From: Gammaproteobacteria bacterium
Lineage (GTDB): Bacteria > Pseudomonadota > Gammaproteobacteria > SZUA-229
NCBI GenBank assembly: GCA_003228405.1
Contig: QIDK01000085.1
Coordinates: forward strand, 1 to 34,556
Reading direction: 5' to 3'
DNA: 34,556 nucleotides
Position 1 is the first letter of the stretch. Each line of letters opens with the position of its first letter. A program made the position numbers and the translations under genes. This document shows, piece by piece, positions 1 through 7,890 of the stretch. The notes under the pieces are model-generated. The model was not told the origin of the DNA, did not search any database, and saw only the letters and a program-made list of their open reading frames with translations.

Positions 1-90
1 GGTGAATATATTACTGAAGAGCCGGATGCGATAGTTTCGCACGTCCGGATCTGTTTGGGGGCGTCCCGGTAACGGGGCGTTCTACCATTA
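1..90 (+). mobile_element. 3' end of a group II intron (domain V and domain VI); the rest of the intron lies left of the window
   Basis: GAGCCGGATGCGATAGTTTCGCACGTCCGGATC at 19-51 matches the domain V layout (AGC triad, GCGA..TCGC distal stem, ACG bulge, closing stem). It is followed by a CGTCCCG-GTAA-CGGGGCG hairpin (domain VI-like) and a CTACC tail. The exact 3' splice junction (about 86-92) is uncertain. Confidence 0.72.
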
Positions 91-158
91 CGGAATTCCG
101 AATAAATTCTGCTATACCTCTCTTATCATCCAGTGATAACTGAAAATCCAGCGTTTAA

Positions 159-517
159 ATGACTGATTTAAAAGACAATAAACCTGGTTTGAAATATCTC
201 TTAGAGTTAGATGGAGAAATTTTTCCCATGGATAATGGCTATTGGACAAAAATTGAAGCGAAACAAGTGGATTCAAATGAAAAAAATCCACATGGAATAA
301 AATACTCACTAACTTTACATGATAAAAATAATACAAGAATAATTGGCTATGATAATGCACATGGAGTTAAGCCTGACAAAACAAAATTTAAAGCAAAGAA
401 AACTGAGTGGGATACAAGCATGAAAAAAACAAAGTCAACACTTATGAATTTAAAAGTGCTGGCGAGCTTCTAGAATATTTTTGGAATGTTTTTTATAAAA
501 TTGCAGGAAATCCTTAG
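159..517 (+). pseudogene. DUF6516-family protein (toxin-like partner of an HVO_A0114 antitoxin), frameshifted
   Basis: The 104 aa ORF has the family motif LELDGEIFPMDNGYWTKIEAKQV..HGIKYSLTLHD..IIGYDNAH. After an A7 run at about 424-430 the -1 frame continues KVNTYEFKSAGELLEYFWNVFYKIAGNP* to 517, which resembles the expected family C-terminus. Confidence 0.75.
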
Positions 518-528
518 AGGTAAAAATT

Positions 529-948
529 ATGATTACTAAAGTTATGAAAGTGGGAATTATTTCTAGGGGAGACTATGCTAAGAGAACAATTGCTATTGCA
601 ATAGCAAAAGGAGAGTATAAACCACGCAGAGATGAGCCAAAAATATGGTTCGAGTCATTGAGCTCTATGTCTCAAGTTCTTAGCAGTGACAATCAAAATT
701 TATTAAAAGTAATTTTTTAATATAAACCTGGGTCTCTAGCTGAGCTTGAAAAGCTTAGTGATAGAAAAAAATCTAATTTATCAAGAACTCTTAAAACTCT
801 AGAAAAATATGGTATTGTCGAGCTACCTAAAAAAGAAGGGAAATTAGTTCCTAAAGTAATGGCCACAGACTTCAAAGTTGAGTTTGGCTTGCATTATAGC
901 AAACCGATTATAAATGGAAGAGCTAATGCCGGTGCAGCTATTTGTTAG
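529..948 (+). pseudogene. HVO_A0114-family winged-helix DNA-binding protein (antitoxin-like) with an in-frame stop
   Basis: 63 aa ORF (IAIAKGEYKPRRDEPKIWFESLSSMSQVLSSDNQNLLKVIF), then TAA at 718-720. The same frame continues YKPGSLAELEKLSDRKKSNLSRTLKTLEKYGIVELPKKEGKLVPKVMATDFKVEFGLHY... to TAG at 946-948. Confidence 0.78.
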
Positions 949-1409
949 AGTTTTTTACAAATATTCTCATTTTTTTCGCAACCATAGCAGAAGTGCCCTT
1001 CATCGTAGCGACCAAAGCATTTTTTTATTTTTAATTTTTCCTTCATGCCGTTAATGACACAAGCTGGTGTTTTTATTTGGGATTGGCAATAGTTTTTTAC
1101 ACTATTTCTGATTTCAGGCTCTTCTTTTGCCAATAGTTTAAATGCTTTTTCACCTGCGTATTTTTCGGTTATAAAAATATTTTTTGAGTTATGATAAATA
1201 TCTAAGTATATGTATTTTTCAAAGTTCTTATTATATGTTTTTATTTTGTATATTTCACATGTGTTGTCAGGACAAAAGTGTATTTCATATTTACTTATTA
1301 CATCTATTCTTTCTCCTAGATCTCTTTTCAGTAAATCGACTGCACTTACTTCACTAGAAGTTGACAAACCTGAGAAGGAAGCCAAAAGTAAAAATATTAT
1401 TATCTTCAT
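945..1409 (-). CDS. Hypothetical secreted Cys-rich protein
   Basis: 154 aa ORF with a signal peptide-like N-terminus (MKIIIFLLLASFSGLSTSSEV) and multiple Cys, concentrated near the C-terminus. Family not recognised. Confidence 0.6.
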   Translation of the reverse strand: MKIIIFLLLASFSGLSTSSEVSAVDLLKRDLGERIDVISKYEIHFCPDNTCEIYKIKTYNKNFEKYIYLDIYHNSKNIFITEKYAGEKAFKLLAKEEPEIRNSVKNYCQSQIKTPACVINGMKEKLKIKKCFGRYDEGHFCYGCEKNENICKKL

Positions 1410-1437
1410 TGTTTTGTTTTCTGGCTCTAACAGGTAT

Positions 1438-2451
1438 TTATTCTGACCTGGCTTCGCGGCCTAATAAATCCTGGACTGCGTCTCTGGGAAGCTTGCCTTC
1501 ATAAAGCACCTGATAGGTCTGTTCTATAATCGGCATTTCAACCTTGTATTTTTGTGCCAGTAGCCAGGCTTCTTTCGCAGTTTTAATGCCTTCTACCGCC
1601 TGTCCAATTCGTTCTCTGGCCTGTTCAATGCTTAAACCTTCGGCCAGTGCCAGCCCCATGCGCCGGTTACGTGACTGGTTGTCTGTGCAGGTGAGTACCA
1701 GATCACCCATGCCTGCCAGGCCCATGAAGGTTTCAGCCTGAGCGCCCATGGCCAGGCCCAGGCGCATAATTTCTTTCAGGCCGCGGGTAATTAGCGCGGC
1801 GCGGGTATTTGCTCCAAAGCCCAGGCCATCGGCTATGCCAGCTGCAATCGCCAGCACATTTTTAAGGGAACCGCCAAGTTCAACCCCAATCATATCTTCC
1901 GAGGTATAGACGCGGAAATTACCGTAATGTAAAAAACCGGCGACTTCATCGGCAATGGCATGGCTGCTGGCAGCAACGGTGACGGCGGTGGGCAGGTTTC
2001 TGGCGACTTCACCGGCAAAGGTTGGGCCGGATACGACTGCGGTAGATTTACAGTTGGGCAGTTCTTCAGCCACTACCTGGTGCACCGGTTTGGCGCTGCC
2101 CTCTTCAAGGCCTTTAGTGGCCCAGACGATATGTTGATCATCTCGAATCCAGCCTTTGGCTGTTTGTAGAAAGCCGCGTATAGCATGGCTTGGAATGGCA
2201 AGCAGCAGTGTATTTGCCTGGCTAATAGTCTGTTCGAGCTGATCACTGAATTTTAATGATTCGGGCAGGGGGATATCGGGAAGATATTGTTGATTACAGT
2301 GGGTTTGCTGCATGTTTTTTACATGCTCCGGGTTGATATCCCACAGCACCACATCGTGGTGTGCACGGGCGACCTGAATCGCCAGCGCGGTTCCCCAGGA
2401 ACCACCCCCTAATACGGCAATTTTTCTATGTTGAGGCCTGCTGTTTTCCAT
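1438..2451 (-). CDS. gpsA: NAD(P)H-dependent glycerol-3-phosphate dehydrogenase
   Basis: Rossmann motif VLGGGSWGTALA, GLGFGANTRAALITRGLKEI, GLAGMGDLVLTC; next to secB. Confidence 0.97.
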   Translation of the reverse strand: MENSRPQHRKIAVLGGGSWGTALAIQVARAHHDVVLWDINPEHVKNMQQTHCNQQYLPDIPLPESLKFSDQLEQTISQANTLLLAIPSHAIRGFLQTAKGWIRDDQHIVWATKGLEEGSAKPVHQVVAEELPNCKSTAVVSGPTFAGEVARNLPTAVTVAASSHAIADEVAGFLHYGNFRVYTSEDMIGVELGGSLKNVLAIAAGIADGLGFGANTRAALITRGLKEIMRLGLAMGAQAETFMGLAGMGDLVLTCTDNQSRNRRMGLALAEGLSIEQARERIGQAVEGIKTAKEAWLLAQKYKVEMPIIEQTYQVLYEGKLPRDAVQDLLGREARSE

Positions 2452-2469
2452 TGGGCCGGTGTGTCCAGT

Positions 2470-2934
2470 TTAGTGTGCGGTTTCTGGTGCAGCTTGCTCA
2501 GCCTGTTGCTGCTGGTGCTGCATAAATAGAGCATTGAAGTTGACAGGTGATAACAGCATTTGCGGGAAGCCACCTTTGGTAACCATGTCTGATATGGCTT
2601 CACGGGCATAGGGGAATAGAGTTTCAGGGCAATAAGCGCCTAACATGCCAGCCATTTGTTCCTGCTCAAAGCCTTTCATCTGGAAGATGCCTGACTGTTT
2701 TACTTCGACCAGAAATGCAGTTTTTTCCAGTTGCTTCGCTGTTACTGTAACCGTTAGAGTGACTTCATGCAGCTCTTCAGAAACAGATTTAGCATCGGTG
2801 TGAATCTGCACATTGACTTCTGGTTTCCACTCGCCTTCAGTAAAAATGGCGGGTGCATTGGGTGATTCGAATGAAATATCTTTTATAAAGATTTTCTGGA
2901 TAGCAAACTGCTGCTGATTTTGTTCATCGCTCAT
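2470..2934 (-). CDS. secB: Protein-export chaperone SecB
   Basis: IFIKDISFESPNAP, CPETLFPYAREAISDMVTKGGFPQMLLSPVNFNALF. Confidence 0.97.
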   Translation of the reverse strand: MSDEQNQQQFAIQKIFIKDISFESPNAPAIFTEGEWKPEVNVQIHTDAKSVSEELHEVTLTVTVTAKQLEKTAFLVEVKQSGIFQMKGFEQEQMAGMLGAYCPETLFPYAREAISDMVTKGGFPQMLLSPVNFNALFMQHQQQQAEQAAPETAH

Positions 2935-3057
2935 TGTAATAACCTGAATTTAAAATATAAAATTGAATAGTTTTTCTATGTGCGCAGAGAATACCATTAA
3001 AGTGGGTATGCTGCGAATTTGATGATTTATGTGGGTATTAAAAACAAAAGCTTTTTA

Positions 3058-3175
3058 GCGCAAATGAACGCAAATATGCGCGAATGTTTCAGGTTTATGA
3101 GCTTGTAGCTCAGGAACACACCAAAAGCTTTTGCATTTTTTGCCTCAATTAGCGTTTATTTGCGTCAAATCGCTG
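3058..3175. repeat. CGCAAAT-arm inverted repeat element, copy A
   Basis: AGCGCAAATGAACGCAAATATGCGCGAAT at the left and AGCGTTTATTTGCGTCAAATCGCTG at the right form inverted arms around a ~65 bp spacer. Confidence 0.65.
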
Positions 3176-3196
3176 TTGATCTTTTTTATATAGCAG

Positions 3197-3460
3197 TCAA
3201 CCTTCGGCTATTAGTGAATCCAGTTCATCTTTATCATCCAGAGCTGCCATGTCATCGTAACCTCCCACATGGGTATCACCAATAAAAATCTGTGGCACGC
3301 TGGTCTGGCCCGCACGTAGTTCCATCTCCTGGCGGATATCCTGACTGTCATTTACATTAATCATGGTAAATCGGACTTTTTTACTGTTTAGCAATTGCCT
3401 GGCCCACCCACAGTAAGGGCAAAAAGGGGCGTAATAAACGGTGATATCAGCTTGAGACAT
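3197..3460 (-). CDS. grxC: Glutaredoxin 3
   Basis: CPYC active site, TSVPQIFIGDTHVGGYDDMAALD. Start set at the internal Met (MSQADITVYYAPFCPYC), not the longer ORF start at 3559. Confidence 0.93.
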   Translation of the reverse strand: MSQADITVYYAPFCPYCGWARQLLNSKKVRFTMINVNDSQDIRQEMELRAGQTSVPQIFIGDTHVGGYDDMAALDDKDELDSLIAEG

Positions 3461-3485
3461 AGTTACTTCTTTAATATATTGGACA

Positions 3486-3911
3486 TTATTTCTTTGAGAT
3501 GGGCAGGTTGGCACTGGTCCAGCCCATAATGCCGCCAGCCAGGTTGTTGACGTGTTCAAACCCCAGTTTATTCAGGGTGCGACAGGCACCGTTTGAGCGA
3601 TTTCCAGAACGGCAGTAGGTCAGGATGGTTTTATTTTTATGCTTTTCCAGCTCATTGGCGCGTTTTGTCAGGGATGCCATGGGGATGTGTATCGCATTGC
3701 GTATATGGCCGCTGCTATATTCATTGTTTTCACGTACGTCTAGCACCACTACATCATCGTCATTGAGTAGTCGCACCGCATCATTGACATTGAGCTGAGG
3801 AACATTGCTGAGTTTAAGGCCGATTTCTGTTTTAAGAATCAGCGCGGCGATAACCGCTAATGCAGTAACCAGAATAAGATTATTTCCGGCAAACTCGATT
3901 AGTTGAGACAT
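3486..3911 (-). CDS. yibN: Rhodanese-like domain protein with N-terminal membrane segment (YibN-like)
   Basis: N-terminal TM helix; VLDVRENNEYSSGHIRNAIHIP; CRSGNRS active-site loop; conserved yibN-grxC-secB-gpsA order. Confidence 0.92.
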   Translation of the reverse strand: MSQLIEFAGNNLILVTALAVIAALILKTEIGLKLSNVPQLNVNDAVRLLNDDDVVVLDVRENNEYSSGHIRNAIHIPMASLTKRANELEKHKNKTILTYCRSGNRSNGACRTLNKLGFEHVNNLAGGIMGWTSANLPISKK

Positions 3912-3927
3912 TTTTTACTCCAGTTTA

Positions 3928-3978
3928 AACCATGAAGCCTCTGATCACACTATGTGGCCAGAGGCTCTCGGTATGGTT
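3928..3978 (-). promoter_or_regulatory. Imperfect stem-loop in the leader just upstream of the rhodanese start codon
   Basis: AACCAT/ATGGTT outer and GCCTCTG/CAGAGGC inner arms; ends 17 nt before the ATG on the minus strand. Confidence 0.45.
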
Positions 3979-4010
3979 ATTAAGCCATAAAAATCAGGCT
4001 TATTTGTATG

Positions 4011-4106
4011 CAGTTACTCTGTAACTGTTTACATTTTTCTGTGTTTAATCAATGCAGTGCATCTTGCCATAGTGGAAAATGTAAGTGTATATATGTAAAT
4101 TTTACA
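4011..4106. promoter_or_regulatory. Candidate operator/promoter palindromes upstream of the rhodanese operon
   Basis: CAGTTAC-TCT-GTAACTG (4011-4027), TGTAAC-TG-TTTACA (4020-4033) and TGTAAA-T-TTTACA (4094-4106), between the ArsR-type gene and the operon. Confidence 0.4.
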
Positions 4107-4170
4107 CGTCATTTGACCCACTCAACACGGATATGGTGCTATGCAGCCCTGCATTAAACGTGTTAGTTAA

Positions 4171-4506
4171 TTATTCGTCAAATGGGTTTTGTGAGCAGAA
4201 AACTTCCTGCATCATGCCTATGAGGCGTAGAGTACGGGCATCACCCACCCGGTAAAATACCCGATTAGCATCTTTACGTGATGCCAGAATGCCCTTGTCA
4301 CGTAATATAGCCAGATGCTGTGAAATATTACTTTGAGACGTGCCCACATTATCGACTATATCCTGTACGCTTATTTCCTGATCCTGCAGCGTGCATAGAA
4401 TTTTTAGACGCAAGGGGTGTGACATTGCTTTTAATGAGCGAGATGCCCGTTCAATATCCTCTTCGCGGGTCATTAATTGTGTGTGTTCTTCTATGTTTGC
4501 AACCAT
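4171..4506 (-). CDS. ArsR-family HTH regulator, BigR/SqrR-like cysteine arrangement
   Basis: LKAMSHPLRLKILCTLQDQEISVQDIVDNVGTSQSNISQHLAILRDKGILASRKDANRVFYRV..MQEVFC: ArsR winged helix with one Cys in LKILC and one in the C-terminal helix. Confidence 0.88.
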   Translation of the reverse strand: MVANIEEHTQLMTREEDIERASRSLKAMSHPLRLKILCTLQDQEISVQDIVDNVGTSQSNISQHLAILRDKGILASRKDANRVFYRVGDARTLRLIGMMQEVFCSQNPFDE

Positions 4507-4657
4507 TTGATACCTTCTTGCTGAAATTGCTTTCGCTTATATTAGTAATCTACCATAAAATGATACATACTTTTTAACTAAATTAAATCATCATATCCAG
4601 TGTTTTTTTAATAATATACGTTTTAACCGACAATCAGTAACCCGGTAAGCACTAAAA

Positions 4658-5860
4658 ATGGTCGTATTCAACAATATGTTTAGATTTAAAACCATAAAAA
4701 GCCTGCTGCTGTTCGGCTTTTTAGTGTTGATGCCCTGCTCAATTACGGCGGAAGTAGCAACTGACTACCAGCAGCGACTCGATAAAATAAGGGATAAAAT
4801 CAGCACCGTATTAAATGCGCTGGTTCAAAATAAAGATCAGCGTAATTCTGTGCGCACCGAGCTGAAAAAACTGGAAGTTAAAATTGCCAGAAGTGCTAAA
4901 AAGTTAAGAAAAACCCAGAGGAAGCATAAAAAATCGCTTAAAAAGCTTAAAAGGTCTCAAAATGAGTTAAAAAAACTAAAGCGGGTTTTGCATAAGCAAC
5001 GTCGATTACTGGCAGCTCAACTACGTTCTGCCTACGCCATGGGGCAGCAACCACAGCTAAAAATGATATTAAATCAGCAGGACCCAACGGAAATGGGGCG
5101 TGCCATGGTGTATTTCACCTATTTGAATCGCGCCAGGGGCCGGGAAATTGAAAACTTTCTATCGGGCATAGAAAAGCAGCAAAATCTGCAGCTCAGCATA
5201 AGCAAAACCATTAAGGAGCTGGCACAACTGGTGAGCGCAAAAATCAGTGAGAAAAAACAACTGAGCCAGCATCGCGCTAAACGTAAAAAAATACTGGTGA
5301 AATTAAATGAGGACATAGATAACCAGCAGCTGACTCTGGATGATCTGCAATCGAGCAGAAGCCGTATTGAAGACCTGCTAATGTCGCTGGGTGAGTTGCT
5401 GGCAGATATTCCCGCTGAAGCCCTTAACCAGAAACCCTTCGGGCAGCTTAAGGGTAAATTACCCTGGCCGGTTAAGGGAAAATTCCGTGCAATTTTTGGA
5501 ACCTCGCGGCAGCAGGGAGATCTGAAATGGAATGGTGTGGTGATCAATGCGAAATATGATACCCAGGTGCGGGCAGTAAGCCATGGTCGTGTCGCCTTCG
5601 CAGACTGGCTGCAGGGCTATGGGTTTATCACCATAATCGACCATAATGATGGGTATATGAGTTTATATGGTTATACACAGGAGCTCTATAAGCAGGTGGG
5701 CGACTGGGTTGAGGCCGGTGAGGTGATTGCAAGCGTGGGAGATAGTGGCGGTCAGACCCAATCTGGCCTATATTTTGAAATAAGAAAACAGGGTAAACCG
5801 ATTAACCCGAAACAATGGTGTTCAAATAATATGCAGCACCTGGCATTACAGAAAAAATAA
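4658..5860 (+). CDS. envC: EnvC-like murein hydrolase activator (coiled coil + degenerate LytM/M23 domain)
   Basis: Signal peptide, long Lys-rich coiled coil, WNGVVINAKYDTQVRAVSHGRVAFADWLQGYGFITIIDHNDGYMSLYGY..GGQTQSGLYFEIRKQGKPINP. M23 zinc ligands are replaced, as in EnvC. Confidence 0.92.
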   Translation: MVVFNNMFRFKTIKSLLLFGFLVLMPCSITAEVATDYQQRLDKIRDKISTVLNALVQNKDQRNSVRTELKKLEVKIARSAKKLRKTQRKHKKSLKKLKRSQNELKKLKRVLHKQRRLLAAQLRSAYAMGQQPQLKMILNQQDPTEMGRAMVYFTYLNRARGREIENFLSGIEKQQNLQLSISKTIKELAQLVSAKISEKKQLSQHRAKRKKILVKLNEDIDNQQLTLDDLQSSRSRIEDLLMSLGELLADIPAEALNQKPFGQLKGKLPWPVKGKFRAIFGTSRQQGDLKWNGVVINAKYDTQVRAVSHGRVAFADWLQGYGFITIIDHNDGYMSLYGYTQELYKQVGDWVEAGEVIASVGDSGGQTQSGLYFEIRKQGKPINPKQWCSNNMQHLALQKK

Positions 5861-5906
5861 TAATCGTCTGAAAGCCTGTCTTATAGATTTTAAACTGGAG
5901 CAACTT

Positions 5907-7259
5907 ATGGTTCAAACACGGCTGATATTTGCCACAATTATTACCCTGTCTGGTGTATTAGGCAGCAGCCTGATCAATTTAAGTTTTGCTGAATCTGCGC
6001 AGAATGATAAAAATGAAGCAGAAAAACAACAGAGCCTGCCACTGGAACAGCTACGAAACTTTTCGGATATTTTTGCACGTATCAAGTCAGATTATGTTGA
6101 GCAGGTGGGTGATAAAGAATTATTAGAAAATGCCATACGCGGTATGTTGTCCGGGCTTGATCCTCATTCAACCTACCTTGATCCGGAAGAGTATAAAGAA
6201 CTAAGAATAGGCACTACTGGTCAGTTTGGCGGTCTCGGCATACAGGTTGGCATGGAAGGCGGAGTAGTCAAAGTTATATCACCAATAGATGATACACCGG
6301 CATTTAAAGCAGGCATTAAAGCAGGTGATTTAATTATTCGTCTTGATGGTAAATTAGTAAAAGATATGACATTGAATGATGCGGTAAAACTGATGCGAGG
6401 CAAACCGGGAACTTCAATCGAGCTGAGCATTTTCCGCAAAGGCGAGGATGACGCGCTGAAGTTCAAAATAAAACGCGCCATTATAAAAGTTAAAAGTGTA
6501 AAAAGTAATTTGCTGGAGCCGGGGTTTGCTTATGTACGGGTGAGTACCTTTCAGTCAAAAACATCTCAGCATCTGGAAGATGCAATTAATAAGTTAGTAG
6601 AAAAAAATAAAGCGCCACTAAATGGTTTAATACTCGATTTACGCAATAACCCGGGAGGCGTATTAAATGCAGCAGCTGAAGTGTCTGATTTATTTATTGA
6701 AAAAGGTAAGCTGGTATATACAAAAGGTCGAATCAAGGATTCATACTTCGAGTTTAACGCAAGAGCCGGGGACATTTTAAACAAGGCGCCAATGGTTGTT
6801 TTAATTAATGGTGGTTCTGCATCTGCATCAGAAATTGTTGCCGGGGCATTGCAGGATCATAAGCGTGCGGTGGTGATGGGTGAAAAATCATTTGGTAAGG
6901 GTTCGGTGCAAACTATTCAGGAACTGAGAAACGGAGGCGCGGTTAAATTTACGACAGCGCGATACTTCACGCCAAATGGAAGGTCAATTCAGGCAGAGGG
7001 TATAGAGCCGGACATTATTTTAGAAAATATGAAAATGACAGAACAGCATAGAAATGGACTCAGGCAATTAAAAGAATCTGATTTATCCGGGCACATAAGT
7101 AATCCGAATGGTAAAAAAGCAGCCAAAAACGCTAAAAAAACCAAAAAGGTAGAAAATGAAGTGCTTAAAAAATTACACAGTGATTATAAAATTCACGAAG
7201 CGCTCAATTTATTAAAAGGTATGCATATTTTGTCTTTAAATAAGGCCGGGAGCAAATAA
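5907..7259 (+). CDS. ctpA: S41-family C-terminal processing peptidase
   Basis: PDZ domain plus NGGSASASEIVAGALQDHKRAVVMGEKSFGKGSVQ (Ser/Lys catalytic region). Confidence 0.95.
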   Translation: MVQTRLIFATIITLSGVLGSSLINLSFAESAQNDKNEAEKQQSLPLEQLRNFSDIFARIKSDYVEQVGDKELLENAIRGMLSGLDPHSTYLDPEEYKELRIGTTGQFGGLGIQVGMEGGVVKVISPIDDTPAFKAGIKAGDLIIRLDGKLVKDMTLNDAVKLMRGKPGTSIELSIFRKGEDDALKFKIKRAIIKVKSVKSNLLEPGFAYVRVSTFQSKTSQHLEDAINKLVEKNKAPLNGLILDLRNNPGGVLNAAAEVSDLFIEKGKLVYTKGRIKDSYFEFNARAGDILNKAPMVVLINGGSASASEIVAGALQDHKRAVVMGEKSFGKGSVQTIQELRNGGAVKFTTARYFTPNGRSIQAEGIEPDIILENMKMTEQHRNGLRQLKESDLSGHISNPNGKKAAKNAKKTKKVENEVLKKLHSDYKIHEALNLLKGMHILSLNKAGSK

Positions 7260-7260
7260 A

Positions 7261-7809
7261 ATGACGAGCGTACTGGTTCCTCTGGCACAGGGTTGTGAAG
7301 AGCTTGAGGCTATCACAATTACCGATTTGCTGGTACGCGCAGGTATTGAAGTAATCACTGCGGGCCTGGATAATCAGCCCGTGGTGGCTTCACGGGGGAC
7401 TAAAATTATTCCACAGATAAATATTAATCAGGTGTTAGACAGGCCGTTTGATATGGTGGTATTACCCGGTGGGTTGCCGGGCGCAAATCATCTGCGTGAT
7501 AATGAAGCCGTGCAAAGCATATTAAAAAAACATGCACAAAATAATAAATATGTGGCAGCAATATGTGCAGCCCCAAAGGCGCTGGCACAGGCAGGACTGT
7601 TAGAAAATAAAACCGTCACCAGCTTTCCCGGTGCGCTGGATTCATTCAATTTAAAAAATACCACACAAACCGGCAGTGAGCTGGAAATTGATGGCAAGCT
7701 GATAACTTCACGTGGGCCAGGTACCGCGATGGACTTTGCGTTAGCACTGATTGAGCAACTTGAAGGAAAAGCAAAAAGACAAGAAGTAGAAAAGAGCCTG
7801 CTTCGGTAA
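7261..7809 (+). CDS. yajL: DJ-1/PfpI family protein (YajL-like)
   Basis: PLAQGCEELEAITITDLLVRAGIEV, VVLPGGLPGANHLRDN, AAICAAPKALA nucleophile elbow. Confidence 0.88.
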   Translation: MTSVLVPLAQGCEELEAITITDLLVRAGIEVITAGLDNQPVVASRGTKIIPQININQVLDRPFDMVVLPGGLPGANHLRDNEAVQSILKKHAQNNKYVAAICAAPKALAQAGLLENKTVTSFPGALDSFNLKNTTQTGSELEIDGKLITSRGPGTAMDFALALIEQLEGKAKRQEVEKSLLR

Positions 7810-7890
7810 TGTGCAGCAGTGTACACGCCTTATGTAGGTGGGTACTTTTCATATCGGCTATTTATAGACCACCAGAAACCCTCGCCCTGT

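Noticed and set aside
421-440. Programmed -1 frameshift in the DUF6516-like gene
   Set aside because: The A7 tract is not in the classic X XXY YYZ phase (C is at codon position 2) and the partner gene also carries a stop, so decay or sequencing error is more likely. Kept only as an alternative.
3461-3559. N-terminal extension of the grxC ORF (MNTSTTWLAALWAGPVPTCPSQRNN...)
   Set aside because: It overlaps the rhodanese coding end, and the glutaredoxin fold starts at MSQADITVYYAPFCPYC with a plausible RBS; treated as an annotation artefact.
5119-5547. 142 aa minus-strand ORF inside envC
   Set aside because: Antisense shadow of a well-supported gene, with no recognisable motifs. Same reasoning for other antisense ORFs such as 22356-22601, 23225-23746, 25960-26382 and 29525-29737.
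4658-5860. Active M23 peptidase
   Set aside because: The expected zinc ligands are replaced (WNGVVINAKYD, GLYFEIRK), matching the EnvC activator pattern rather than an active hydrolase.
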